Shown here in pieces: positions 1 to 9,900 of a stretch of DNA of 18,098 bases. This stretch comes from Smittium culicis. Its lineage: Eukaryota > Kickxellomycota > Harpellomycetes > Harpellales > Legeriomycetaceae. The stretch spans positions 1-18,098 of the forward strand of contig LSSN01004532.1 of assembly GCA_001970855.1 (NCBI GenBank), given 5' to 3'. The notes below the pieces were generated by a model. That model saw only the letters and a list, made by a program, of their open reading frames with translations. It did no database searches and was not told the origin of the DNA. A program made the position numbers and the translations under genes. Numbering within the stretch: position 1 is the stretch's first letter; every line of letters begins with the position of its first letter.

Positions 1-587
1 ACTAATTCAAAACTTTAAACCTTGATACTTAGTTTTTATTTTTATTAATTTATATTCGAACAACCAAAACTTTAAATAAATCACATCAAAATCCTTAATT
101 GAAAATAAAGGTAGTGGTATCTTAAAATCTACCACATATTTCCACTCTGAAGCATATCGAGAGTTTTTATTTTTTCAGAGATTGATATCGATTTCATTTT
201 TTTATTAGATGTATTATTCATTTTTGGTTTTTAAAATTGAAAAATAAATAAGCTACAAACTGTTCTTATTTAAATTTAATAAATTATTACAATATCTTAT
301 TTTTTATAATAATCGTTAAGCGCAAATGGGTTTCTTTCTGCGCTTGGTTTTTAATAAACCTTATATTTATTTTAACCATTTCACGGGTGGTAGACTATTT
401 TTGGTTTACAAAATATATCCAATCGTGTTCATTTAACATATCTTAATCCCGAGGTCTCAATAATTATCGGTTTATTGTACTTTAACAGAAAATAATAAAT
501 TAATCATAAAATTAGTTTTTTTAAAGTGTATTGGAAGGGAAAGGGTTAAAAGAATCTAGCAATTAAATTCTTACTAAACTTTTTAAA

Positions 588-820
588 ATTACTAAACCAC
601 TCAACAACGTTCGCTGTTTAATCCTTTCCTGCACAATACTCTTTGTAAAATTAAATTTTATGATTCGTTTGTAATATATAAATAAACTTATTATTTGCTG
701 CTAAAATGCAGAAAACCGATATTTCTTAAAGAATCAGAATTAAATTATTTTAATGAACGCCGTTGGATATATTTTGTAGATCAAAAACAGGCTGCCCAGT
801 GAGAAAAGGTTAAGTAATTA
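588..820 (+). repeat. Dispersed repeat, copy A (decayed)
   Basis: This segment aligns by eye to 2665-2890. Shared blocks include TTAATTTTATGATTCG-like sequence (652-667 here), a run ending in TTTATTA(T/C)TTGCTG, and a near-identical 36-base block at 755-790. Read from 755, that block gives E-R-R-W-I-Y-F-V-D-Q-K-Q, close to the other copy's E-G-G-W-L-Y-L-V-D-Q-K-Q. Copy A then meets an in-frame TGA four codons later, so it is not coding now. Weaker similarity may continue to about 865. The family is not recognised; a fossil of a transposon protein is the simplest guess. Confidence 0.6.
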
Positions 821-2664
821 TTAATTAATATGGAAGCTTGTTTGAATGAATTTTAAATCGCTTTATTCTGTTATTCAAAACTAAAAAGATAAACCCTCTT
901 GCCTGAGCAAAATGGGTGTCAATTTATACTTCAACATTAGACGAATGTTAAATATAAATATTCAGGGCAATATGATGTAAAACTAAATTAAAGTGTTATC
1001 CTCCCTGGATACATATTATTTAATACTAAAATATATGATCATAGATTCTATGATTCGCTGAACTGCTCATATTTCATGCGTCCAGTATGTCATAACTTTG
1101 GACTTATATTCATAAACATATTTCTCTATTGCTATTATTATATAAATCAAAGGAGTTTTCGATATGTGGGGGGTTTTCATCTTTTGGGTAACACTTACGA
1201 ATTTTATAGATTTTATTCCTTTTTGCATTAGTAAAGGATTCTATTTTTACTCCTAAATAAATTTATTTAAATAATAAATTAACTCCCATTGCTTTTTAAG
1301 TAACTCTGTAACCCATCAATAAGATTAGGATATAACAATACTATGTAAAAATTTAACATAAAAAAATATTTAAAATTACACTGCAATGTTATATATAATG
1401 TAAATCAAAATTATAACTTATCCATGGGACAATATAATTTTTTAAATAATACAAATGTATAAATGCTTTAATAAAACTAGTTATAGCTTATAAGAATCTG
1501 ATTAAAGATTTTAAATAAAGATTTTATGATTATTTAAATATTTAACTTTGAAGATCTTATGAGATAATTAGTAACAAGATACAATAAGTCATTATTTTCA
1601 ATAAACTGGTTTATAAAATCCTAATTAAAAATTCAAATCATCTTGATTTTTATTTAAAAAAAGCATCACTGTTTTTTTTTATAGAATTTTTAATAATTAA
1701 ATAACATGAACTCCGAAGCGCAAAAGCAGATATAAACATAGTGTATAATAGTTTTAACCTAAAAACTCTAAAAAATCATCATATAACTTTCAGATTAGAT
1801 ATTATTTGAAGAAGCGAATTGACTCAAAATTTTCAAAATTACGATAATATATTTCATGAAATATTTAAAATTTTGGATATATAATAAATCCAAAATAAGG
1901 TTCAGCAAACGGATTTTAATCAGTAAAAACGTGATTTTACAAGAATTTTATTTCCGAAAGAGCTATGAATCTTTTATTCATATTATCTAGATGATAAAAT
2001 AACCTTAATTTTTATCCTTTTAAGTTCTACACTCCAAGTATAATTTCAGAGTGTGTAAAATGACAAGAACTTTTACAATTAGTGTGACGACTTAATAATT
2101 AATACAAAATAATATTTATGATTCAAAGCTTATTATTGATTTTTTAGCATAATGTATTAAAATTTCTAACCGCAGGCTATTTTAATTATATTATTTGAAA
2201 TAATATCCCTATAGATCTTGTAATATTAATACCATAAAGATTAAAAATAATTAAATAGAATCTTTATAAGTAAAATCTAAATTCAAAAAAGTTTTAAATT
2301 AACTTTTATCATTTTGATAGAGTTAAATTATCTATGAAACTATAACTTTATAGTTCCACGAGATTAAAAATGTTTAAATTTTCTGTCACAAAATGTATTG
2401 TAGATCCTTTTGTGATGTAAGTAAATTAATTTTCAGAGTTTATTACTCAAATGAGATTACGATTTTTTTTAATGAAAGAGGGTCATTTTAGTAGAGGTAA
2501 ATGGAATTTAGATCGCTAATATTTTTTATTTCTGAAAATTTTTGCATGCTCCATTTATAGATAAAGTATTAATATTTTAAATTGTCAACGAATTAATCCG
2601 TATTTGTGATGTAGCTGAAACTGTAATTAACTATAATTTACGATGGTATCAATATAAATAGAAT

Positions 2665-2890
2665 TACAAATAATATTAAACAATAACAACCCTTTTCTGT
2701 CCAGTACCCTTTAAAATGATTAATTTTATGATTCGTATATGATTTATAATCAAGTTTATTACTTGCTGTTTAATTAAAGCATACCATTAATTCTTAAGGC
2801 CTCAGATTTATGCTATTTTTATTGAAGGCGGTTGGCTATACTTAGTAGATCAAAAACAATATACCTCTCGTAAAAGAGTTAAAAAATTTG
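2665..2890 (+). repeat. Dispersed repeat, copy B (decayed)
   Basis: Second copy of the repeat at 588-820, about 2.07 kb downstream in the same orientation. The block 2824-2859 differs from 755-790 at six of 36 positions. In the frame that reads E-G-G-W-L-Y-L-V-D-Q-K-Q all six changes fall at first or third codon positions and none at the second. This copy stays open for several more codons (Y-T-S-R-K-R-V-K) where copy A has a stop. It has no start codon or longer frame around it, so it is a remnant rather than a gene. Confidence 0.6.
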
Positions 2891-3725
2891 ATTTCAAACG
2901 CGAGTTCAAATGAGATCGTATAGCTAATTAAAGTTAATTTTCTTTAGTAAAAAAATATTAAATATAAAAAAATAAACGTATTGAATAATTCATAGGTATT
3001 CAAAATAAATCTTACTATGCATAAAAGACATTAAATATCGCTTTAAATATATTTTTAAGTCAATTTAAATAATAGCTTCGACTTATTTCAGAATGTTTAT
3101 AAAATCTCAATTGTTTAAAATAAGAAATCTTCTTTTACGAAACGTTAAAGAATGCATATTCAACTTTTTTAAATACTTCTCTATTTTGATTATTAGTTTG
3201 TTTTCATCGAGCTATTTAAAAATTTGAATAAATTCTTGTCATTTTTCAACATGTTATCTTTTTAGTAAGAAAGATAATTAATTGTATTTAGATAGAAGAA
3301 TATATACAAGTTATAAGACAACTAAAGATTGTTAACGTTGAATATTAATCTGAATTTGTGTAATTTTTTTACATAGTTTTTAATCCTTTCAAATAGGCAA
3401 TAGTCCAAAAACGTATTTGATAGATTCGTTAACTGTTATTGACCAAAATTACTATTAGTTGTTGGATTTAGTAATCCAATATTTTATGTTATTAAGAATA
3501 TACGATTTTTATTTAATATAATTGGTCATCTTAATTTTACCATAGGTAGTAAATAGGCTAGGAAATGGGTTTAATAAATGTATATTTACAGCTATCGAAT
3601 GAAAAGTAATAAATAAATTATTGCTTTTGTAATAATAGGTTAGAGCGGTAACTTGAAAATTAATCGTTCTGAAAATTTGACTGTGATAGAAAATATTGTG
3701 CATAAAAACTACAAACTGTAGGGTT

Positions 3726-3744
3726 CACCTACTATAAATAGGTG
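3726..3744. repeat. Short inverted repeat upstream of the small membrane-protein gene
   Basis: CACCTA (3726-3731) and TAGGTG (3739-3744) are exact reverse complements around the 7-base centre CTATAAA. It lies about 240 bp upstream of the start codon at 3986 and about 140 bp upstream of the TATA-like element. A dyad-symmetric factor binding site is possible, but short palindromes are common in AT-rich DNA. Confidence 0.35.
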
Positions 3745-3767
3745 TTATAAATTGTACATACCAGTTG

Positions 3768-3890
3768 CCAATTAAATCAAATTTGCACTACAGCCTATGG
3801 TATGGAAATGGCGAGGGTTTTTTTTTGATTTGCAGCGTCACTTTAATGTCGATCATTAATTTCATTTCTTACATCTGAGGTATATAAATA
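3768..3890 (+). promoter_or_regulatory. Putative promoter: CCAAT and TATA-like elements
   Basis: A CCAAT pentamer sits at 3768-3772 and a TATATAAATA box at 3881-3890, about 95 bp before the ATG at 3986. Order and spacing fit a fungal RNA polymerase II promoter, with transcription probably starting around 3915-3980. A pyrimidine run (T9) at about 3820 lies between the two. AT-rich background makes a chance TATA box likely, so the pairing of both elements directly before a gene is the main support. Confidence 0.4.
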
Positions 3891-3985
3891 TATTCGATGA
3901 CAAAGCAATAGTATTGAAAGTTTGATTTTAAAGCTTCAGCACTGAATACAGCAGGTTCTTTGTTCTAAAAATTCTGTCTTATATA

Positions 3986-4627
3986 ATGAAGCTTATTAGC
4001 CTTTTTTTATGCAATCATACCTTTTTGTTTTTTATTATATTCATACTATCATCTAATATCGTATTATGCAAAAATGACATATTTACCAAAACAAGAAATG
4101 ATTTAGCAGCGCACAATATTCATGAACACAAAAATGATCATCCTATTCACAAAAATTCAGAAATCTCGCCGAATAATAATTTCAATGAAGCAAAAGAATA
4201 TACCAGGACTCAAATAGTTTATGTGACTATTACGAATAGCGCTTTCAAAGAGAAAAACATTGAGATTCGTAGTCACGACTTTAACGATTCAAATCAAACT
4301 GATTCTGAAGCTCAGAATAAATCCATTTTTTATAAAATTTTATCAACTCCAGTAGTTCTAACCAAGCTCATTTACCTATATCTGATTTTCGGGTTGACCT
4401 TAGTTTTTAGATTTTCTTACGTATTGCTATACTATATAGTTTTAAAGCCCGTGATATTTCTTTATTATTCTGTAATTCTTGGCGCTTTATCCAAAATTTA
4501 CTCGATTATAAGCCTTATATTTCCTTTCAGCAGTTATATAGCAGTTTCCGTTGTTTTTGGACTATGGATAGGGACATTCTCAGCCTGGTCCTTCTCTGTT
4601 ATTAGCTCATATTTGAAATCTTACTAG
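3986..4627 (+). CDS. Small secretory-pathway membrane protein, function unknown
   Basis: A 213-residue protein. Residues 1-28 form a typical signal peptide: basic Lys2, a long Leu/Phe/Ile core and a probable cleavage near SSNIVLC-K. Residues 29-118 are hydrophilic and His/Asn-rich with possible N-glycosylation sites at N103 (NQT) and N111 (NKS). Residues 122-207 are strongly hydrophobic and probably cross or dip into the membrane three times (about 122-145, 146-168, 184-207), ending in a short KSY tail. The lumenal-domain-then-membrane layout suggests the ER or cell surface. The C-terminal half loosely recalls uncharacterised fungal proteins with a run of hydrophobic segments and a Gly-rich last helix, but I cannot name a family. 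The start is supported by the signal peptide and by the TATA-like box about 100 bp upstream. It appears intron-free. An AATAAA lies at 4683-4688. Confidence 0.65.
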   Translation: MKLISLFLCNHTFLFFIIFILSSNIVLCKNDIFTKTRNDLAAHNIHEHKNDHPIHKNSEISPNNNFNEAKEYTRTQIVYVTITNSAFKEKNIEIRSHDFNDSNQTDSEAQNKSIFYKILSTPVVLTKLIYLYLIFGLTLVFRFSYVLLYYIVLKPVIFLYYSVILGALSKIYSIISLIFPFSSYIAVSVVFGLWIGTFSAWSFSVISSYLKSY

Positions 4628-4646
4628 ATATATATGTATCTAGTAA
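4621..4646 (+). repeat. Perfect hairpin spanning a stop codon
   Basis: TTACTAGATA (4621-4630) and TATCTAGTAA (4637-4646) are exact reverse complements separated by the 6-base loop TATATG. The TAG stop codon of the upstream gene (4625-4627) lies inside the left arm. In RNA it would give a 10-bp, mostly A-U stem at the end of translation. It could affect 3'-end formation or termination, or be chance in AT-rich sequence. Confidence 0.6.
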
Positions 4647-5132
4647 ATATTCTCTTTGCACATTTTGTACTATTTACCTCGAAATAAAAGCTATTTATTT
4701 GTAAGTTGTCTGAAATTGTTCCACTATCTAATTTTTTTTATCTTTCTCGAATAACATCTATGTAGCGTGTTTTAGTACATGGTTCAATTATATTTATATT
4801 TATTTTTATAATTATTTTTATGCTTAATGCTATTTTTTTAGCTTTAATAATACAATATTTCATATAATACCATCTTTGAAAGTCTATCAAGGCGAATTTT
4901 TAGTTTTTGTATTAATTTATTTATATTTATAAACAAACTTTTGCAATTTTGTATTATTATTTATTAAGCGAGAATATATATTAGGTTATGAATGTACTGT
5001 ATTAAAGATGTAATAGGGTTGAATATTTTTGTTAGTTAACTTTAAGCTTTTTAAAAAAAAACAAAATATTCAAATGAGGGTTTAACAGACTAGGCCAGAT
5101 TAATTAATTATTGTATTGTATTTTAACTTTTT
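4628..5132. other. Intergenic region between convergent genes
   Basis: This T-rich 505-bp stretch separates the ends of two convergent genes. It contains AATAAA on the plus strand at 4683-4688, 56 bp past the first gene's stop. On the minus strand AATAAA occurs at 4965-4960, about 170 bp past the second gene's stop. Both could be poly(A) signals. No coding potential is seen. Confidence 0.5.
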
Positions 5133-6968
5133 CTACTTGTTTGGTTTCCATAGGTCCTCGCTTGTGGGGTTAAATAGCAAGTTCATCCTGAAAACTCGGT
5201 TGAATATAAACGTAAAGGCATCGTCAAATACATTATAAGTAAATTCAGAGCTGTTAAAGGCGGTTCTTATACGCATATCTATCTCCTCTGTAGTAGAGGA
5301 ATGCATTACCGAATTTCTTTTGAAAAATGACGTGTATAATTTTATGAACTCTTTCTTGAGATGAGGCTTCATTTGGTGAGTTCTACTTGAAGGGATACGG
5401 ACTTTGTACTTGTTATAAATGTGATTCAGAGCTTTGGATATTGTAAAAGGTATTGGTAGTATCATCTTTGATAGGTTTCTATTAGATAGAGACTTGTTTA
5501 AATCCAAATTTGGTATTGGTGCGAACTCCTTATACTTTCTTAAGTTTGTACTATTTTGCTGGCTTCCATTTTTTTTATCTTTCGCCAAGTCAACAAAATT
5601 TATATTAGGCGATCTAAAGCTTCTTATATTTGCTTCTCTTACTAAGAAGTACGAGCATACATCCCTTTTAAGCCGCTGATATTCAATGAAGAAGTATATA
5701 TATCTAGATATAAACAGTGACGGTGCTAACTTTTGAACGTTGGAAAAATATTCCTTGTCCCTCATTTTTGTAACAAATATCTTGTGCTTCTGTTCAAAAA
5801 CCCTTTGATTTAGTCCTAAGTAATCTTTTCTTTTTTCTCTCAGTTCATTTGATATTTTTACAAAAAAAGATAGCTTTATTGTAGCACCCTTTAATTCGAA
5901 TCTTTCCACTCTAGCAGCATTTCCTTGAAAGTTGTCTTTATCGCTCTCAGCTCTGCTTTCGAAAGGTAAAAAAGTTTTATTTATGTTCTTGAAAAACAAT
6001 GGGTGCAATACTGAAAAGTAATGTGATATCATCGGTGCAATCAAATCAAGAAAAATAAAGGGTGTTTTTGTAACGTATGATTTTGGGCCAAATGTGAGAA
6101 AAGTAATCCTAAAAAAAATTACAATTAAATTGGAAGATTGTCCATATATAAGAGATTTTTTTGAGTTAAAACCATCATCCATTTCTCGAATTAAATATAG
6201 GAATACTGGAATGCAGAAAGATAAGTAGAAAATCTCAAATAGCATTACGAATTCAAGCTCTGTTGAGTTGTACAATATGTTAAATTCATTAATAACAGGT
6301 CGGAGGGTAAAATGGTAAAATTTTGTAAAGCTGAGAACAACGCAAATTCCAATAGCCATATACATATATATCAATACGAACAGAAAATAAAAATACTCTG
6401 ATTTTATAAATTTAAAGGCTCTGTTGAATTTTGTAATATCTCTTTTTATTTTTTTGGCCTTTTTCAAATTCACTAGAGTCTCTCTGTTGACGCATTTGTT
6501 TGGAAAAGGAGTATCTTTTACTGTTTTATTATATTTTTCTATGTAAGTTATATATTCCAGCTGGGCATTATTCACACGAGTTAATGAGTATATTTTTATT
6601 CCTAGTATTATATTTAATCCATAATAAATGGGCAAACAAATATAAAGAAGCCACAGATCCAAGAATCTATATGATACCGGGTGATAGGCTTCCCTCAAAA
6701 TTGCCTGCAAAATAGCAAGGACATTTCCAATTGTTGAATAGTTTAATATTGGAATTATATATGCCATGTGTTTATTTTTTTCGCCATTTACTTTAAATCG
6801 ATAAAAGTATGCATATTTTGTAACAAAGATAAATAGTATAAGAATTGCTCCTAGAGTTATTAAAATCCAAAATTTTGCTATCTTTATATCTTTCTCGCTC
6901 GTGAACATTTCGAAATCGTTTAGAGCCATATACGTCAAAAAATTCTGGGTTCCTGTTTGGTTAATCAT
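5133..6968 (-). CDS. Seven-transmembrane protein with C-terminal RGS domain
   Basis: A 611-residue protein. Residues 1-320 hold seven hydrophobic segments, roughly 31-56, 68-90, 102-128, 191-216, 238-261, 280-299 and 303-325. A basic loop of about 60 residues lies between the third and fourth, with the Y-S-L-T-R-V-N-N-A-Q-L-E motif (127-138) near its start. From about 406 an RGS fold is visible: the first half is 406-436 (ending FFIEYQRLK), and after a hydrophilic insert at about 441-504 the second half runs to about 605, with the H-I-Y-N-K-Y helix (516-521) and the F-D-D-A helix (581-584). RGS domains speed GTP hydrolysis by G-alpha subunits, and 7TM-RGS proteins act at the plasma membrane in fungi and plants (AtRGS1, Aspergillus GprK type). 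The usual E-E-N Galpha-contact triplet appears to be S-R-Y here (421-423), so GAP activity is uncertain. The insert is Ser/Asn/Lys-rich. No intron is seen. A start at M14 is possible. A TATAAA lies on the minus strand at 7024-7019, 51 bp upstream. Confidence 0.75.
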   Translation of the reverse strand: MINQTGTQNFLTYMALNDFEMFTSEKDIKIAKFWILITLGAILILFIFVTKYAYFYRFKVNGEKNKHMAYIIPILNYSTIGNVLAILQAILREAYHPVSYRFLDLWLLYICLPIYYGLNIILGIKIYSLTRVNNAQLEYITYIEKYNKTVKDTPFPNKCVNRETLVNLKKAKKIKRDITKFNRAFKFIKSEYFYFLFVLIYMYMAIGICVVLSFTKFYHFTLRPVINEFNILYNSTELEFVMLFEIFYLSFCIPVFLYLIREMDDGFNSKKSLIYGQSSNLIVIFFRITFLTFGPKSYVTKTPFIFLDLIAPMISHYFSVLHPLFFKNINKTFLPFESRAESDKDNFQGNAARVERFELKGATIKLSFFVKISNELREKRKDYLGLNQRVFEQKHKIFVTKMRDKEYFSNVQKLAPSLFISRYIYFFIEYQRLKRDVCSYFLVREANIRSFRSPNINFVDLAKDKKNGSQQNSTNLRKYKEFAPIPNLDLNKSLSNRNLSKMILPIPFTISKALNHIYNKYKVRIPSSRTHQMKPHLKKEFIKLYTSFFKRNSVMHSSTTEEIDMRIRTAFNSSEFTYNVFDDAFTFIFNRVFRMNLLFNPTSEDLWKPNK

Positions 6969-9900
6969 TTATGTATTATCTTTTTTTTTTATCGAGTTGG
7001 AATATATTTTCCATTTCATTTATAATAACTATACCTTGGAATCTAGTCGATATATCTTATCTTTGAGTTTAACTTTAATCTATCTTTATTTTCTATAGCT
7101 TGAAAAAAAAATAATATATCGCAAAAATAAGAAAAAGAATAATTTAGACAAAAAGTGGAATATCATGAAACCTTTGATTTATTTTTACCTTAAAACATGA
7201 AAATAAGGTCAAGAGCACATTTAATTTTTGCTGCTAAAGTGCGATTTTTGACCAATAGAGATAAGAATTCTAAAATACTTTTAAACTATTTGAAACTTTG
7301 CGCTGCGTTAAAATTGTTAAAGCAAAGTGCATAACTTTCTATATTGTGAATATAGCTTATTTATTCTTTAAATTTAGTAAATTATCCCTGTGCATTAATA
7401 GTTAAAGCATATTGAAAAAAAAATTATGCAGAGAAATAGATAAATAAATAACTATACTACCACATTTTGAAGTTTTGCAAAAAATAAATATTACGTTTCT
7501 AAGTAGATACTTTTTTTTCATTTTCATTTTAAATGTAAAATATAGGATTTTGTAGGTCTTAAATAAAGTCTAGAGCTTGTGTCATACATTATTATTAAGG
7601 TTAACTATTGGGTAATTATCAACTTCAGAGATGAGATATTCTTATGATTTTTTTTTGTCTATAAGAATTTATTAAATATAATTTAATAACCTTAGGATAA
7701 GAGAACTTTCTTCCTTGGAAATTGTATATGCTTAATTGAATTAGGCAAAGCTATTTTTAGTATCAGATTATTCATTTTATGATATTTTCTAAAAAGATTT
7801 AAAAATAAAAATAATGACTTTGAGTAGGAAATTTTTAATCGGAAAAGTTATTCTCCTCGAAATAATCTCCTAAATATATCCTCGAATAGTAATCTACTAC
7901 GGCGTAGAATTGGATTAGGGTTGCTAAAAAAAGTAAAACTATATTCATCAAAAATATGATGGTCTATAAAATGAATTTTTTTTTAAAATTAAATACATTT
8001 TCATGTATAATGATTTAAAGGCATAAAAGATCGATTTTATTCTACTAAGTCTATATCAAGACTTAAAATTAATAGATTTTGATCGTTTTTTGATTTTCCC
8101 CGAGGTTTCAAGTTATCATTAGAAAATTGAATATCATAAATTTTGTCGAAACTAGATACTTTTCAACTTTGAATAAGCTCAACTTTTTATAAATTTAACA
8201 AAAACTTCTATCATAGTAATTTATGGTTTATATTTATTTTAATAGCTACAAGTAAAATTTATAATAAAAATTTTTATTTTAAAAAAGAGCTTTATTTTAG
8301 TATTGTGGGTTATTTAATGTATCAAGAATATTATGATTAGACAAAAAGCGCTTCATTTCATACGGCTCGTGTTACGCATTTTATTTCGCTTAAATTTCTA
8401 TTTATTTATTATATGTCGAGTTAATTTTTTCCTCATCTTTGATAAATTAGATTTATTAGGCAAGATGAGTGAATATTAAAGATAAACTATATCCTTGTTT
8501 GCTTTTATTTTTTTATATAATTCGTAAAAATGCAGCTAAATATTAAGTCGAATATTCGACAAGTCAATTTTTTTTATTCCTTTCTGGGGCAAATGGCTAT
8601 TTTTGAACCACAAAAACTACCCAATAAATGGCATTGTTTTAAATTAATAAAAAATTATAGTATATTTTTGGCTAATAATTAAGCTACACCCAATAAATAA
8701 TGACTATTATTTTGATTATCCAATTATGATTTTTTTAACAAGTTTAAGAATGTTAGCTTCGGAAAGGATTTTTATTACTATAACGTAATTTTGACTGTTC
8801 TAAAAGAAGTTTTTGCATTAGACATTTTAGTACCAAAATACGAATTATCTAATTGTTTTTTAATAAATAACTGATGAATTTATTGTTTTCAATAGTTGGT
8901 ATATACATGCAAAAGCGAGTTAATTTATTAATAATTTTTGTTCAACCTATTTTTTCGCCTTTTCACATTAAGTGTTTACAAATAATTAAACGTTATTGTT
9001 AATTTAAAATGGAGCCAAGAGATTTTTTTTAATTCTCTAACTGATTTGTATTTAAAAAACATTGTACCAAATATCAAAAACCACCTATCTTCATGGTATC
9101 TTTATTCAATACTCTTTGAGGTAATTTTATGATCTTTTTTATTATTCAATTCCTTGGCTAACAGTCTTAAAAAATTATTCAAATTTTAATTAGTTAAATT
9201 ATTTCGAGGTAATATTTATTGTGCAGATTTTATTATATGTGAAATTATTTACGAACAAATCGTTTCATGGTGTAAAGTGTTACAGAATATAAAATAACTT
9301 AAAAAGCCAGTTACCAATAAGAAAAAAATCTCTTTCTTTTAACTAATAAAAATAGCATATTTAAATGAAAAAGTAGAAAAGTAGAAATTCCTTAATTCTG
9401 CCAATAACTTTTAGGACTTATGAAAGCCCAAGATAATAATATTAAACAACAACAAAATACTCTCTTCTTTGAGAATCTCGCAGATTTATTAACAACGTGG
9501 TTATAGGGACATTCTAAACTAAGAGAGAGAGCTTGATTGATACTATATTTTATTGACTCGAATATTTCATAATTATTTATATAATTGGCTGAGTTGAAAA
9601 GGAAACTAATTTTTCTAATCTCTTATAATATTAGAAATAATTCTCAAAAATTTATTAAATGTTTTATAGTAGATATTAATTTTATGGGATTTTATGCACT
9701 GTAACTGGGGTAACAGGCATTCAAGAAAAAATAGCGGAAAACAGTATTTATGTGCCAAATTCAGATGAAAAAAAATTAAAAAATAAATGATTAAATTTAT
9801 TCATATAATTCAACCTGATAAATTTAGCAGTTATATGTCTTAGCGGAAAATTTTACAGTATACAACCTTATCGTATAAAATAACATCTCTCATACTAATT

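Larger units (their letters stand above)
1..3725. other. Gene-empty AT-rich intergenic region
   Basis: No convincing gene is visible on either strand: every frame is broken by frequent stops and the only longer open frame (3509-3703, minus) has no recognisable feature. The stretch holds two diverged copies of a dispersed repeat, listed separately. It also has several short perfect hairpins: GTGGTA at 114-119 with TACCAC at 130-135, AAGCGCA at 318-324 with TGCGCTT at 339-345, and TTGGATT at 3462-3468 with AATCCAA at 3473-3479. A weak further relative of the repeat may lie near 2110-2220. I saw no tRNA-like A and B boxes. The likely reading is decayed repeat DNA upstream of the small membrane-protein gene. 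Confidence 0.6.

Noticed and set aside
2895..2915. GAGTTCAAATGAGATC as a tRNA B-box
   Set aside because: It departs from the B-box consensus, and neither an A-box nor an acceptor stem could be found around it.
3509..3703. 64-residue open frame on the minus strand
   Set aside because: Short, no signal peptide or known motif, and no promoter-like context. Frames of this length are expected by chance.
5434..7098. Open frames on the plus strand across the RGS protein gene (5434-5679, 6500-6715, 6901-7098)
   Set aside because: They lie opposite the long minus-strand gene and have no features of their own.
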